Shown here piece after piece: positions 1 through 6,449 of a stretch of 10,174 nt of DNA (position 1 is its first letter; each line of letters begins with the position of its first letter). The notes under the pieces are model-generated. The model had not been told where the DNA came from. It worked only from the letters and a program-made list of their open reading frames with translations, and searched no databases. The DNA is from an uncultured Balneolaceae bacterium (GTDB lineage: Bacteria; Bacteroidota; Rhodothermia; Balneolales; Balneolaceae). Where the stretch lies: the NCBI GenBank assembly GCA_937982515.1, contig CALJMB010000287.1, positions 1 to 10,174 on the forward strand. The letters are read 5' to 3'. The translations under genes were made by a program, and so were the position numbers.

Positions 1-52
1 TACAATTCTACAATTCTACAATTCTACAATTCTACAATTCTACAATTCTACA
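1..52. repeat. 8-bp tandem repeat (TACAATTC), cut by window edge
   Basis: Six perfect copies of TACAATTC (1-48) are followed by TACA (49-52), and the array then ends at CAGCCGGG. Its left end lies outside the window, so the copy number is unknown. There is no spacer between units, so it is a simple tandem repeat and not a CRISPR array. It lies downstream of pssA in non-coding DNA. Perfect identity between units suggests recent expansion by slippage; that part is inference. Confidence 0.95.
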
Positions 53-91
53 GCCGGGCGCGACCCATCTCCCCGGATCCGGACAACCCCT

Positions 92-148
92 CCTGCCCAC
101 TACCCACTGCTTACTGCCTTACTGCTTACCGTTCACTGTTCCCTGCCC
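92..148. repeat. Degenerate 7-bp tandem array (ACTGCYY type), copy 1
   Basis: Consecutive heptamers read CCTGCCC, ACTACCC, ACTGCTT, ACTGCCT, then one extra T, then ACTGCTT, ACCGTTC, ACTGTTC and CCTGCCC. The units differ mostly by C/T transitions while the 7-bp phase holds, apart from the single inserted T at 120. This lies about 120 bp past the pssA stop codon. No function is evident. Confidence 0.8.
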
Positions 149-167
149 CGCCGAACCCACCCCTTGT

Positions 168-186
168 TCCCCTCCCCCGGAGGGGA
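168..186. other. GC-rich hairpin downstream of pssA
   Basis: TCCCCTCC (168-175) pairs perfectly with GGAGGGGA (179-186) across a 3-base loop. It lies about 80 bp beyond the pssA stop codon. It could stall or protect the 3' end of the operon transcript. No T-tract follows in the direction of pssA transcription, so it is not a classical intrinsic terminator. Confidence 0.5.
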
Positions 187-213
187 GACGCTTTGCATAG
201 AACGCAGCACATT

Positions 214-260
214 TCCGCCCACCGCCACCGCTTACCGCCACTGCCCACTGCCTTCTGCCC
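214..260. repeat. Degenerate 7-bp tandem array (ACTGCYY type), copy 2
   Basis: The units are TCCGCCC, ACCGCC, ACCGCTT, ACCGCC, ACTGCCC, ACTGCCT and TCTGCCC. They have the same consensus as the array at 92-148, and two units are shortened to 6 bp. The array ends five bases before the pssA stop codon (TAA at 266-268 on the minus strand), so it directly abuts the 3' end of the gene. Confidence 0.8.
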
Positions 261-265
261 GAAAT

Positions 266-1105
266 TTAGTAGTACTCCTCCTCTTCAGGCTCTTCTACAT
301 CGCCGTTTTCACTGAATGCCTCTTTCCAAAAACGGATGGCACCCAGCGCCAGGCCTTTCAGGATAAAAGCTGAAAAAACGATCATAAGGCCTATTTCCTG
401 CAAGACTACGATAAGCACCAGATAGAACAAAAACAGAAAAATCCGCCCCTTGTATTTTTTTACGGACGGTTTGTCAAAACGGGGAATCTTATCAAAGGGA
501 ATAGTACTTACCATCAAAAATGATAACAGCACTATAAGTGGAATGAGCACCGTATTGACACCATTTTCGAAGCCACTGAACAGTTCAGGCCGGTTATAAA
601 ACGTCAGATAAAACGCCGAAATCATAATAGCCTGAGCGGGAATTGGCAGTCCGCGAAAATAATCCGGACGCTCGCTTTGCGCCTCAACGTTGAACCTGGC
701 CAGACGCACCGCGCCGCACAGGGGGGGCAAGGCGCTCAGGATGATACCCACAAAGGGCAACTCGCTCAGCCCATATGAATAGAGCAGAAATCCGGGTGCC
801 ACTCCAAAGGAAACAACATCACAAATAGAATCCAGCTCGATGCCAAATTGACTTGTTGCATTGGAGAGGCGGGCCATAAATCCATCCAGTGTATCAAAAA
901 GGCCGGCAACAACGATAAGCCAGGCTCCAAAGAAAAGCTGGTCTTCGGCAATACTTATAATGGCTAAGAAGCCACAGAAGAGGTTCATCAGCGTAAAAAA
1001 ACTAGGCACTATTATACGGGGTATGGGTTTACGCTTCCGCTTGCCTTTCTTTTTCCCCTTACGCCGCTGCCGAAAATGCGTCCATTTTTGAATCGGATAT
1101 TTCAT
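266..1105 (-). CDS. pssA: CDP-diacylglycerol-serine O-phosphatidyltransferase (phosphatidylserine synthase)
   Basis: This integral membrane enzyme transfers phosphatidate from CDP-diacylglycerol to L-serine, giving phosphatidylserine and CMP. The 279-residue protein carries the full CDP-alcohol phosphatidyltransferase signature: D71-x2-D74-G75-x2-A78-R79-x8-G88-x3-D92-x3-D96. The aspartates bind the metal ions. Several hydrophobic segments follow (about 35-52, 60-72, 97-125, 155-170, 185-203, 222-250). The N-terminus (about residues 7-31) is very rich in Lys/Arg and the C-terminus ends in an acidic EEPEEEEYY tail, so the protein is strongly bipolar in charge. The family core begins near PSFFTLMNLFCGF (34-46), so the basic leader is an extension. 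The start is ATG at 1105; a GTG at residue 33 is an alternative. No Shine-Dalgarno is visible because the start abuts a 7-bp array. psd upstream supplies the next enzyme of the pathway. Confidence 0.96.
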   Translation of the reverse strand: MKYPIQKWTHFRQRRKGKKKGKRKRKPIPRIIVPSFFTLMNLFCGFLAIISIAEDQLFFGAWLIVVAGLFDTLDGFMARLSNATSQFGIELDSICDVVSFGVAPGFLLYSYGLSELPFVGIILSALPPLCGAVRLARFNVEAQSERPDYFRGLPIPAQAIMISAFYLTFYNRPELFSGFENGVNTVLIPLIVLLSFLMVSTIPFDKIPRFDKPSVKKYKGRIFLFLFYLVLIVVLQEIGLMIVFSAFILKGLALGAIRFWKEAFSENGDVEEPEEEEYY

Positions 1106-1107
1106 GT

Positions 1108-1156
1108 ATCGGATGTTGGATATTAGAAGCCGGAGGTTAGAAGTTGGATATCGGGA
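1108..1156. repeat. Degenerate 7-bp tandem array (ATCCAAC type on minus strand)
   Basis: Seven heptamers in perfect phase on the plus strand: ATCGGAT, GTTGGAT, ATTAGAA, GCCGGAG, GTTAGAA, GTTGGAT, ATCGGGA. The array stops two bases before the pssA ATG (1103-1105), so it occupies the place of its leader and ribosome-binding region. ATCGGAT occurs again just inside the gene (1092-1098), suggesting the array may extend into the coding region. Confidence 0.8.
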
Positions 1157-1227
1157 TTATTAAATGAATTATACTTCTGGGCTGAGAAGCAACGAGCAAT
1201 GGCAGAGTCCTGCTTTTGAATACGCTT

Positions 1228-1267
1228 TGTGCAACTCTGTGGTACAGCTGTTACACAGAGTTGCACA
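1228..1267. other. Perfect 14-bp inverted repeat in the psd-pssA gap
   Basis: TGTGCAACTCTGTG (1228-1241) is the exact reverse complement of CACAGAGTTGCACA (1254-1267). The 12-base loop itself contains the palindrome ACAGCTGT (1244-1251). It lies between psd and pssA and would form a hairpin in the joint transcript. There is no T-tract. It may protect or attenuate the message, or it may simply be a repetitive element. Confidence 0.75.
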
Positions 1268-1280
1268 GAGTTGCACAGAG
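1251..1280. repeat. 10-bp tandem repeat TTGCACAGAG
   Basis: TTACACAGAG (1251-1260) is followed by two identical TTGCACAGAG units (1261-1280). The first units form the right arm of the hairpin at 1228-1267, so an inverted copy of the same motif lies just to the left. Confidence 0.85.
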
Positions 1281-1288
1281 GGAAATGC

Positions 1289-1309
1289 ACCTTTCACCTT
1301 TCACCTTTC
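1289..1309. repeat. 7-bp tandem repeat ACCTTTC overlapping the psd stop codon
   Basis: Three perfect ACCTTTC units (1289-1309) are followed by a diverged ATCTCCG (1310-1316). On the minus strand the unit is GAAAGGT, and the psd stop codon TGA (1294-1296) and its last codons (K-G-E-R) are made of this repeat. A GAAAGGT array contains TGA in every reading frame within 21 bp, so it stops translation in any frame. Confidence 0.88.
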
Positions 1310-1989
1310 ATCTCCGCCTCATTTGCCAGTTTGGAATCCTCACCTCCAAATGCACCCAAAACTGTTTCACCTGCCACGGTACGATCCCCCTCCTTTATAG
1401 ATATTTCTACGTTTGCCGGTACAAGTATATCCATTCTGGAACCAAATTTCATCATGCCGAACCGGTGCCCCGCCTGCACAAAGTCGCCCTCACGGAGATG
1501 ATATACAATTCTACGGGCCAGAAATCCGGTAATCTGCCTGAAAAAAACCTTCGTACCGGAGGGATGTCTCACTCCGAAATCAGCCCGCTCGTTCAGGCTG
1601 GAAGCCCGGTGGTCCCACGCCATCAGGTAGGCACCGGGATGGTACTTTACATATTCTACTTCTCCTGTAGCCGGTATACGGTTGACGTGAACATCCAGCG
1701 GAGAAAGAAAAATGCTTATCTGTTTTGCTTTACCCTTTATATACACATCTTCATCTGCTTCCTTAATCAGTACTATCTTGCCGTCGGCAGGAGAAAGCAA
1801 CAGGTTTTCTGATGTGGGAACGGTACGATCGGGATCCCGAAAGAAGTAGAAGATAAACCCTACAAGAACGGCCATCGCCCCATACAGTACATAGGCAATC
1901 CAGTGATTGAGGTACGACGCTGCAAAGCATATAACCGCGGCAAAAGCTACAGTTACTGCAATGTTTGAGTATCCGTCCCGTGCTATCAT
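1294..1989 (-). CDS. psd: Phosphatidylserine decarboxylase proenzyme, short family
   Basis: It decarboxylates phosphatidylserine to phosphatidylethanolamine, the step after PssA, at the inner membrane. The 231-residue protein has two N-terminal membrane segments (about 10-27 and 30-50), then FFRDPDR (49-55), SPADGKIV (66-73) and the DVHVNR motif (99-104). The self-cleavage site is KFGSRMD (181-187), where Ser184 becomes the pyruvoyl group. FGSRMD in place of the E. coli LGST, and the short length, mark the short (archaeal-like) family found in Bacteroidota. The start is ATG at 1989, 16 bases after the rseP stop, without a clear Shine-Dalgarno. The family core ends near AGETVLGAFG (206-215). 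The last residues (about M227-R231) are coded by a GAAAGGT repeat, so the tail may be repeat-derived. Confidence 0.95.
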   Translation of the reverse strand: MIARDGYSNIAVTVAFAAVICFAASYLNHWIAYVLYGAMAVLVGFIFYFFRDPDRTVPTSENLLLSPADGKIVLIKEADEDVYIKGKAKQISIFLSPLDVHVNRIPATGEVEYVKYHPGAYLMAWDHRASSLNERADFGVRHPSGTKVFFRQITGFLARRIVYHLREGDFVQAGHRFGMMKFGSRMDILVPANVEISIKEGDRTVAGETVLGAFGGEDSKLANEAEMKGER

Positions 1990-2005
1990 ACAGTACTAAT
2001 AATAA

Positions 2006-3343
2006 TTACCCGAATTGCTTGATAATATCGTTAAACGTCACAAAAATAAATAACGCGATAATCAGAATAAATCCGATTTGCTGTAGTGCCATACGTACTT
2101 TGGCCGAAGGTTCGCGACGCGTAACGCCTTCATAGATTAAGAACATAAGATGTCCCCCATCCAGCACCGGTATAGGAAGGATGTTCATGATAGCCAGAGT
2201 GATGCTTAGAAAAGCGGTTATTCGCCAAAATCCGAGCCATCCACCCGCATCCGTAGCCTGTTTGGTTACGTTGGCAATAGCTACCGGACCTCCCAGGTTT
2301 TCGCGGACGGATATGTCACCGCTGAACATTTTTCCAAATCCCTGAACGATTCCCGTCAGCGTCTCCGCACTTTTGTCGATTCCATAATTCAGTGCCCCTG
2401 CAAATCCATAGCGGAGGTGTTCTATATTAAAAACTTCATTCGGATCGGGGGCTGAAATACCCAACATATTATCCTCATTGGGAGCAACCTGAATAGCCAT
2501 TGTATGGCCACCACGCTGTACGGTCAGTGTCATCTCATCTTTGGAGTTCTGAATATGCTCTACCAGCTGGATCCAATAAGCAACAGGCTCTCCGTCAACA
2601 GCTACAACTTTGTCTCCGGTTTCTATTCCGGCTTTCCCTGCCGGGTGGTCGTCCAGAACATTACCTATTGTACTGGGAAGGGCATTGAGCAGGCTAAGAA
2701 ATCCGCGCTTGTTGATTTCATCCAGAATGGTATCCGGTATGGGGATGGTTACCTCCTGCCCGCCCCGTATTACCGTATAGCTCAGATTATCTCTGGTAAG
2801 CAAGCTGGGAGAAACCAAATCGTCAAAATACGGCACCTGCTCTCCGTTTACTCCAACGAGCCTGTCACCGGTCTGAAAGCCTACCTCTGCTGCAACCGAG
2901 CCTTCAGGCACGTATATCCCCTGCAGGCTGTCGAGCCTGACTTTGCTGTCTCCATTGGTCAGAGCTATTCCGGCAAATATCATTACAGCAAGAATCATAT
3001 TGAAAACAACTCCGGCTGTTATGACGACGATGCGTTGCCAGACAGGTTTACTTCGAAATTCCCAGGGCTGGGGCTCCTCCTCCAGATATTCGGTGTCCAT
3101 ACTTTCATCGATCATCCCTGAAATTTTCACATATCCCCCCAGGGGCGTTGCACCGATACAATAATCCGTATCTCCTTTCTGAAAACCCCATATCCGGGGC
3201 GGGAACCCAACGGAAAAACGCTCTACACGCATGCCGAAGAGCTTCGCTGCCAGGAAATGGCCCAGTTCATGAAAAAACACCAGGATCAGCAGCGCCAGTG
3301 CAAATATTCCGATTGTCGTTGATATCTCAATAATCCATTCCAT
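2006..3343 (-). CDS. rseP: RIP (site-2) zinc metalloprotease RseP
   Basis: This intramembrane zinc protease cuts transmembrane segments, in well-studied bacteria those of anti-sigma factors and remnant signal peptides. The 445-residue protein has the zinc site HELGH (H25, E26, H29) in the first membrane segment. A GVVFNMILA segment (111-119) follows, then two tandem PDZ domains (about 142-202 and 222-288). The third zinc ligand lies in the late motif NILPIPVLDGGH (387-398, D395), before a final membrane segment (about 422-437). Two PDZ domains and the length match E. coli RseP (about 450 residues). The start is ATG at 3343, 25 bases after the dxr stop. The dxr-rseP pairing is common in bacteria. 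No sigma/anti-sigma partner lies in this window. Confidence 0.96.
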   Translation of the reverse strand: MEWIIEISTTIGIFALALLILVFFHELGHFLAAKLFGMRVERFSVGFPPRIWGFQKGDTDYCIGATPLGGYVKISGMIDESMDTEYLEEEPQPWEFRSKPVWQRIVVITAGVVFNMILAVMIFAGIALTNGDSKVRLDSLQGIYVPEGSVAAEVGFQTGDRLVGVNGEQVPYFDDLVSPSLLTRDNLSYTVIRGGQEVTIPIPDTILDEINKRGFLSLLNALPSTIGNVLDDHPAGKAGIETGDKVVAVDGEPVAYWIQLVEHIQNSKDEMTLTVQRGGHTMAIQVAPNEDNMLGISAPDPNEVFNIEHLRYGFAGALNYGIDKSAETLTGIVQGFGKMFSGDISVRENLGGPVAIANVTKQATDAGGWLGFWRITAFLSITLAIMNILPIPVLDGGHLMFLIYEGVTRREPSAKVRMALQQIGFILIIALFIFVTFNDIIKQFG

Positions 3344-3368
3344 GTAGTAGTATCTGGTTTCTTCTAAC

Positions 3369-4517
3369 CTATATTGTTAAAGCCAATTCTCTGGCTTCCT
3401 GGTCAATTTCTTTAATTGCATGCACCGAAAGATCGGCCTGAGAATGTAAACGCGTTAAACACGATTCAATTACTTCTGGTATTCTAATATAAGGAATTTC
3501 TTCGTTCAGAAATCGCTGAACAGCAATCTCATTAGCTGCGTTCAGTACAGCCGGAGCGAAATCCCCCTCTTTAAGAGCATCCAGTGCCAGCCTCATACAG
3601 GGGAACCTGCTGTAGTCGACCGGTTCAAAACTCAGATCCATTGCCTGGCTCCAATCCAGCCTTGATACCTCTAAGGGCAAACGGTCGGGATATGTCAATG
3701 CGTACAAAATGGGTACCTTCATTGTTGGGGGACCCAACTGTGCTTTGCTTGACCCGTCTACAAATGTCACAATAGAGTGGATAATGCTTTGCGGATGTAC
3801 TACTGCTTCTATCTTAGAAAGAGGCAGATCGAACAGCCAGCACGCCTCGATGATCTCCAGACCCTTATTCATCATAGTTGCTGAATCGACAGTGATCTTT
3901 GCGCCCATCGACCAATTAGGATGATTCAGTGCATCCCTGACGGATATCTCCTGCATCTTGCTGAGCGGCCAGGTGCGGAAGGGGCCGCCACTGGCCGTTA
4001 TAATCAGCTTTTCAAGTCGCTTCAAAGGCTCCCCCACTAAACACTGGAGTATGGCGCTGTGTTCAGAATCTACAGGAATCAACTGATTGCGAGGGTCTTT
4101 AAGCAGTTCTTTAATCAGGGGCCCGCCCACGACGAGAGATTCTTTGTTAGCCAAAGCCACTTTCTTCCCTCGCTCAAGCGCTTTTACCGTAGGTTCAAAA
4201 CCGGCAAATCCCACCAGGCTGTTGAGAATAACATCCGCTTCGTCCAGCGTAGCTAAATGTAACAGTTCGGTTTCTCCGACGAGTATCTTCGTATCCTGAT
4301 GAGAGACAGCAGATTTAAGATCAGCCACAACTGAAGCATCGCACAGTACCGCATACCGGGGCCGGAACTCGTTAATCTGTTTAGCCAGTTCTTCCCAGTT
4401 GTTGTTACAGCTGAGAGCAGTCACCTCAAACCGGCCGGCGTGTTCGCGGATTATCTCCAGTGTCTGTCTGCCGATAGATCCGGTCGAACCTAATATGACT
4501 ATTTTTTGCAACTCCAA
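3369..4517 (-). CDS. dxr: 1-deoxy-D-xylulose 5-phosphate reductoisomerase
   Basis: It converts 1-deoxy-D-xylulose 5-phosphate to 2-C-methyl-D-erythritol 4-phosphate with NADPH, the committed step of the MEP isoprenoid pathway, in the cytosol. The 382 residues include the nucleotide-binding GSTGSIG (10-16), ALANKES (121-127), metal ligands in DSEHSA (D150, E152), the SGGPFR loop (176-181), the long motif ending in DSATMMNKGLE (211-221; E221 is the third metal ligand) and VHPQS (240-244). Length and motifs are normal. The start is not ATG: the frame opens with TTG at 4517 directly after an in-frame TAG, and a second TTG follows at 4511. Either fits the family, whose members start a few residues before KIVILGSTGS. 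No good Shine-Dalgarno is seen. rseP follows after 25 bases, so the two are probably co-transcribed. Confidence 0.96.
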   Translation of the reverse strand: MELQKIVILGSTGSIGRQTLEIIREHAGRFEVTALSCNNNWEELAKQINEFRPRYAVLCDASVVADLKSAVSHQDTKILVGETELLHLATLDEADVILNSLVGFAGFEPTVKALERGKKVALANKESLVVGGPLIKELLKDPRNQLIPVDSEHSAILQCLVGEPLKRLEKLIITASGGPFRTWPLSKMQEISVRDALNHPNWSMGAKITVDSATMMNKGLEIIEACWLFDLPLSKIEAVVHPQSIIHSIVTFVDGSSKAQLGPPTMKVPILYALTYPDRLPLEVSRLDWSQAMDLSFEPVDYSRFPCMRLALDALKEGDFAPAVLNAANEIAVQRFLNEEIPYIRIPEVIESCLTRLHSQADLSVHAIKEIDQEARELALTI

Positions 4518-4779
4518 CTAAATCTGATTTCTTTGATTAAGACCTGTGAAGATCGTGATTAAGAATGAAGAATTAAAAAAATAAACCCTGTTAAATTTAT
4601 AATAAGACTGGCAGTCCGTTCAGTTCACTCCTAAATCTCCTGAAAAGGCAGCAGAGCGGCCTCCCGCCGCTGAAAGGGCTAAAGCCCTTGTCGTTTCGAG
4701 GCGTTCTGCGGCCCCCGGCTTAAAAGCCGGGGCCATTGAGGATTTCGGTGCCCTTACGGAGCAGCACAAACCCCGCCGT
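4518..4779. other. Intergenic region upstream of dxr
   Basis: This 262-bp gap separates the aroE-pgeF-deacetylase trio from the dxr block. The half next to dxr (4518-4620) is AT-rich and likely holds the dxr promoter, but I cannot pick a clear -33/-7 pair. The other half is taken up by the palindrome cluster at 4656-4734. I see no gene. Confidence 0.6.
4656..4734. repeat. REP-like palindrome cluster (three hairpins)
   Basis: Three inverted repeats lie in a row. GCGGC (4656-4660) pairs with GCCGC (4666-4670). AAGGGCT (4674-4680) pairs with AGCCCTT (4683-4689). CCCCGGCTT (4713-4721) pairs with AAGCCGGGG (4724-4732), and GG (4710-4711) with CC (4733-4734) extends the last stem past one bulged C. 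Paired GGGCTTTAGCCC and CCGGCTTTTAAGCCGG palindromes resemble REP-type intergenic elements mobilised by RAYT transposases; that resemblance is from memory. It could also help end the upstream transcript, although no T-tract is present. Confidence 0.7.
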
Positions 4780-5679
4780 TTAATTCATCAACCCCCGGGC
4801 AATGGTAAACATCAGTGCATGTGCCTCTACCGTCTCTTTGAGTGAGGGTGCGTAACCGCCGGAGAGCAATAACACCAGGGGTTTATCGTGCTTTATCACC
4901 TTTTCTATCACAAGCCGGTCTCTGTCTCTCAGGCCGTTCAGCGTCAGTGCAAGGCGGCCCAGGTGGTCCGATTCAAGGGGGTCAATTCCACCGAGATAAA
5001 ACACCAGGTCGGGGTCGAAGCGATTAAAAATCATATCCAGCGCGTCTTGTAACACCGTCAGGTATTCATTATCACCGGTACCGTCCGGCAACCCTATATC
5101 CAGCGAGGAAGGTGGTTTTTTAAACGGATAGTTATTTTCTCCATGAATAGAAAATGTGAAGACATCCGGGTTATCCCTGAATATTTCTGCGGTGCCATTT
5201 CCCTGGTGTACATCACAATCTATGACCAGAATTTTACGAGCCCACATCGACTGCTGAAGTACTTTGATGGCAACGGCTACATCATTAAATACGCAAAATC
5301 CTTCTCCGTAATCGGGCATGGCATGATGGGTGCCACCTGCCAGGTTCCCTGCAATTCCATCCTGAAGCGCCATCAGGGCGGCATTGATGGTACCCTGAAC
5401 CGCCAGCCGAGACCGCACGGCAAGACGATACGACCATGGCAGCCCCAGCCTTCTCAGCTCCTTCCGCTCCAGGTTGCCCGTCATGATGCCTTCGGCATAT
5501 CTGTGAGTGTGAACAGAGACCAGATTGGCCATATCCACCATGCCCGGTTCAATGATATCCGATTCAGCAATGATTCCCTGCTCCAGTACATACCGGTACA
5601 GGCCTTCAAACTTACCCATAGGAAAGATGTGGCCATCCGGGATGGGCGCGTAATATCCCGGAGAATAGGATACTCTCAA
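4780..5679 (-). CDS. Histone deacetylase family zinc hydrolase
   Basis: The protein belongs to the arginase/deacetylase superfamily (HDAC, AcuC, acetylpolyamine amidohydrolase relatives) and should remove acyl groups from lysine side chains or polyamines; the substrate is not predictable here. Among its 299 residues are the active-site His pair in GGTHHAMP (H118, H119), zinc ligands in DCDVHQGNG (D156, H158) and GGIDPLESDHLGRL (D233), and the catalytic tyrosine loop LSGGYAP (Y276). The N-terminal SYSPGYYAPIPDGHIFP is typical of bacterial members. The start is TTG at 5679, overlapping the pgeF stop codon by 4 bases (TTGA). AAGGT lies 7 bases upstream, and the next in-frame ATG (M21) would remove conserved sequence. 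It is translationally coupled to pgeF and aroE. Confidence 0.93.
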   Translation of the reverse strand: MRVSYSPGYYAPIPDGHIFPMGKFEGLYRYVLEQGIIAESDIIEPGMVDMANLVSVHTHRYAEGIMTGNLERKELRRLGLPWSYRLAVRSRLAVQGTINAALMALQDGIAGNLAGGTHHAMPDYGEGFCVFNDVAVAIKVLQQSMWARKILVIDCDVHQGNGTAEIFRDNPDVFTFSIHGENNYPFKKPPSSLDIGLPDGTGDNEYLTVLQDALDMIFNRFDPDLVFYLGGIDPLESDHLGRLALTLNGLRDRDRLVIEKVIKHDKPLVLLLSGGYAPSLKETVEAHALMFTIARGLMN

Positions 5680-6449
5680 TACTCGTACCTTTTAAGCAGT
5701 TGAATGATTCCAGCCATTCTGCCGCTTTGCTCATCTTGCCGCCGGTATGAGTAATAGCTGTCGCTGCTGACTGTACAACCGCTGTGAATTTCTATGTGTT
5801 CAGGCTTTACACCTTTTTCTATTAGCTGATGCCTGATAAATCCCTTCAGGTCTACATGCGGTTTTTCATAGCTTTCGTAATCGACAAATGCTTCGGGAAA
5901 CTGCCTGGCCACCTCATGACCTACTTCAAAGCGCCGCTTGGAAATACAGGGGCTGACAAACGCTTTGATATGTCCGGGCCGGGCGCCCTGGGCCGTCATA
6001 TATTTTATAGCCCTGGGTACAATACCGCCGGCCGCGCCTTTCCATCCGGCGTGTACGGCCGCGATGACCCGGTGCCTGGAATCGCCGAGCAGAACCGCGG
6101 CACAATCGGCTACCTGAATAGCGAGGGCCAGCCTGGGTACCCTGGTCACGAAGCCATCGGTTTCGGTATATGTACCGCCTCTGGAAATAACCTGAATCCG
6201 GTTTCCGTGAACCTGATTGCCAAAGGCGACCCAATCGGGCGATAATTGCAGATTCTCAAAAAGAGCCGTCCGGTTATTCCTGACTACCTCCTCACTCTCA
6301 GAAGTATTGAGGCCCAGATTGAGTCCGGCTATGTTCCTGTTGTCCGAAAAGAGATTGGCATTTCTAAGCGTAAACCAAGCCGCTATACCTTCACCTTCTT
6401 TGAATATGTCTGGCCGTACTACTTCTATTTTAGCTTCTGATATGTTCAT
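5676..6449 (-). CDS. pgeF: PgeF family protein (multicopper polyphenol oxidase/laccase-like, YfiH fold)
   Basis: Members of this cytosolic family have been described as peptidoglycan-editing enzymes, which keep wrong amino acids out of UDP-MurNAc, and as purine nucleoside phosphorylases; which role applies here is open. The 257-residue protein keeps the three zinc-site regions: QVHG (H81), VADCAAVL (C116) and VHAGWKG (H133). Near the C-terminus it has YYSYRRQDEQSGRMAGII (232-249), the family's terminal motif. The usual GP-I-C segment is present as SPCISKRRFEVG (166-177). The start is ATG at 6449, 20 bases inside the end of aroE, with AGAGGT 7 bases upstream. The downstream deacetylase overlaps by 4 bases. 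Confidence 0.94.
   Translation of the reverse strand: MNISEAKIEVVRPDIFKEGEGIAAWFTLRNANLFSDNRNIAGLNLGLNTSESEEVVRNNRTALFENLQLSPDWVAFGNQVHGNRIQVISRGGTYTETDGFVTRVPRLALAIQVADCAAVLLGDSRHRVIAAVHAGWKGAAGGIVPRAIKYMTAQGARPGHIKAFVSPCISKRRFEVGHEVARQFPEAFVDYESYEKPHVDLKGFIRHQLIEKGVKPEHIEIHSGCTVSSDSYYSYRRQDEQSGRMAGIIQLLKRYEY
5687..5691 (-). promoter_or_regulatory. Shine-Dalgarno for the TTG-started deacetylase gene
   Basis: AAGGT on the minus strand lies 7 bases before the TTG at 5679. It is inside the last codons of pgeF and is the main reason for accepting the TTG start. Confidence 0.6.

Larger units (their letters stand above)
53..265. other. Gene-free repeat-rich DNA downstream of pssA
   Basis: I see no credible gene here. 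The stretch holds a perfect 10-bp palindrome CCGGATCCGG (73-82), two degenerate 7-bp arrays (92-148 and 214-260) and a GC-rich hairpin (168-186). The small open frame at 164-373 on the plus strand runs into the antisense of pssA and has no recognisable features. Confidence 0.7.

Noticed and set aside
1..52. Possible CRISPR array
   Set aside because: The units are 8 bp with no spacers, so this is a simple tandem repeat.
1216..1812. 198-codon plus-strand frame
   Set aside because: It is antisense to psd, which has an intact active site, and it begins within tandem repeats.
2504..3121. 205-codon plus-strand frame
   Set aside because: It lies entirely antisense to rseP, whose HELGH and LDGGH motifs are intact, and shows no domain of its own.
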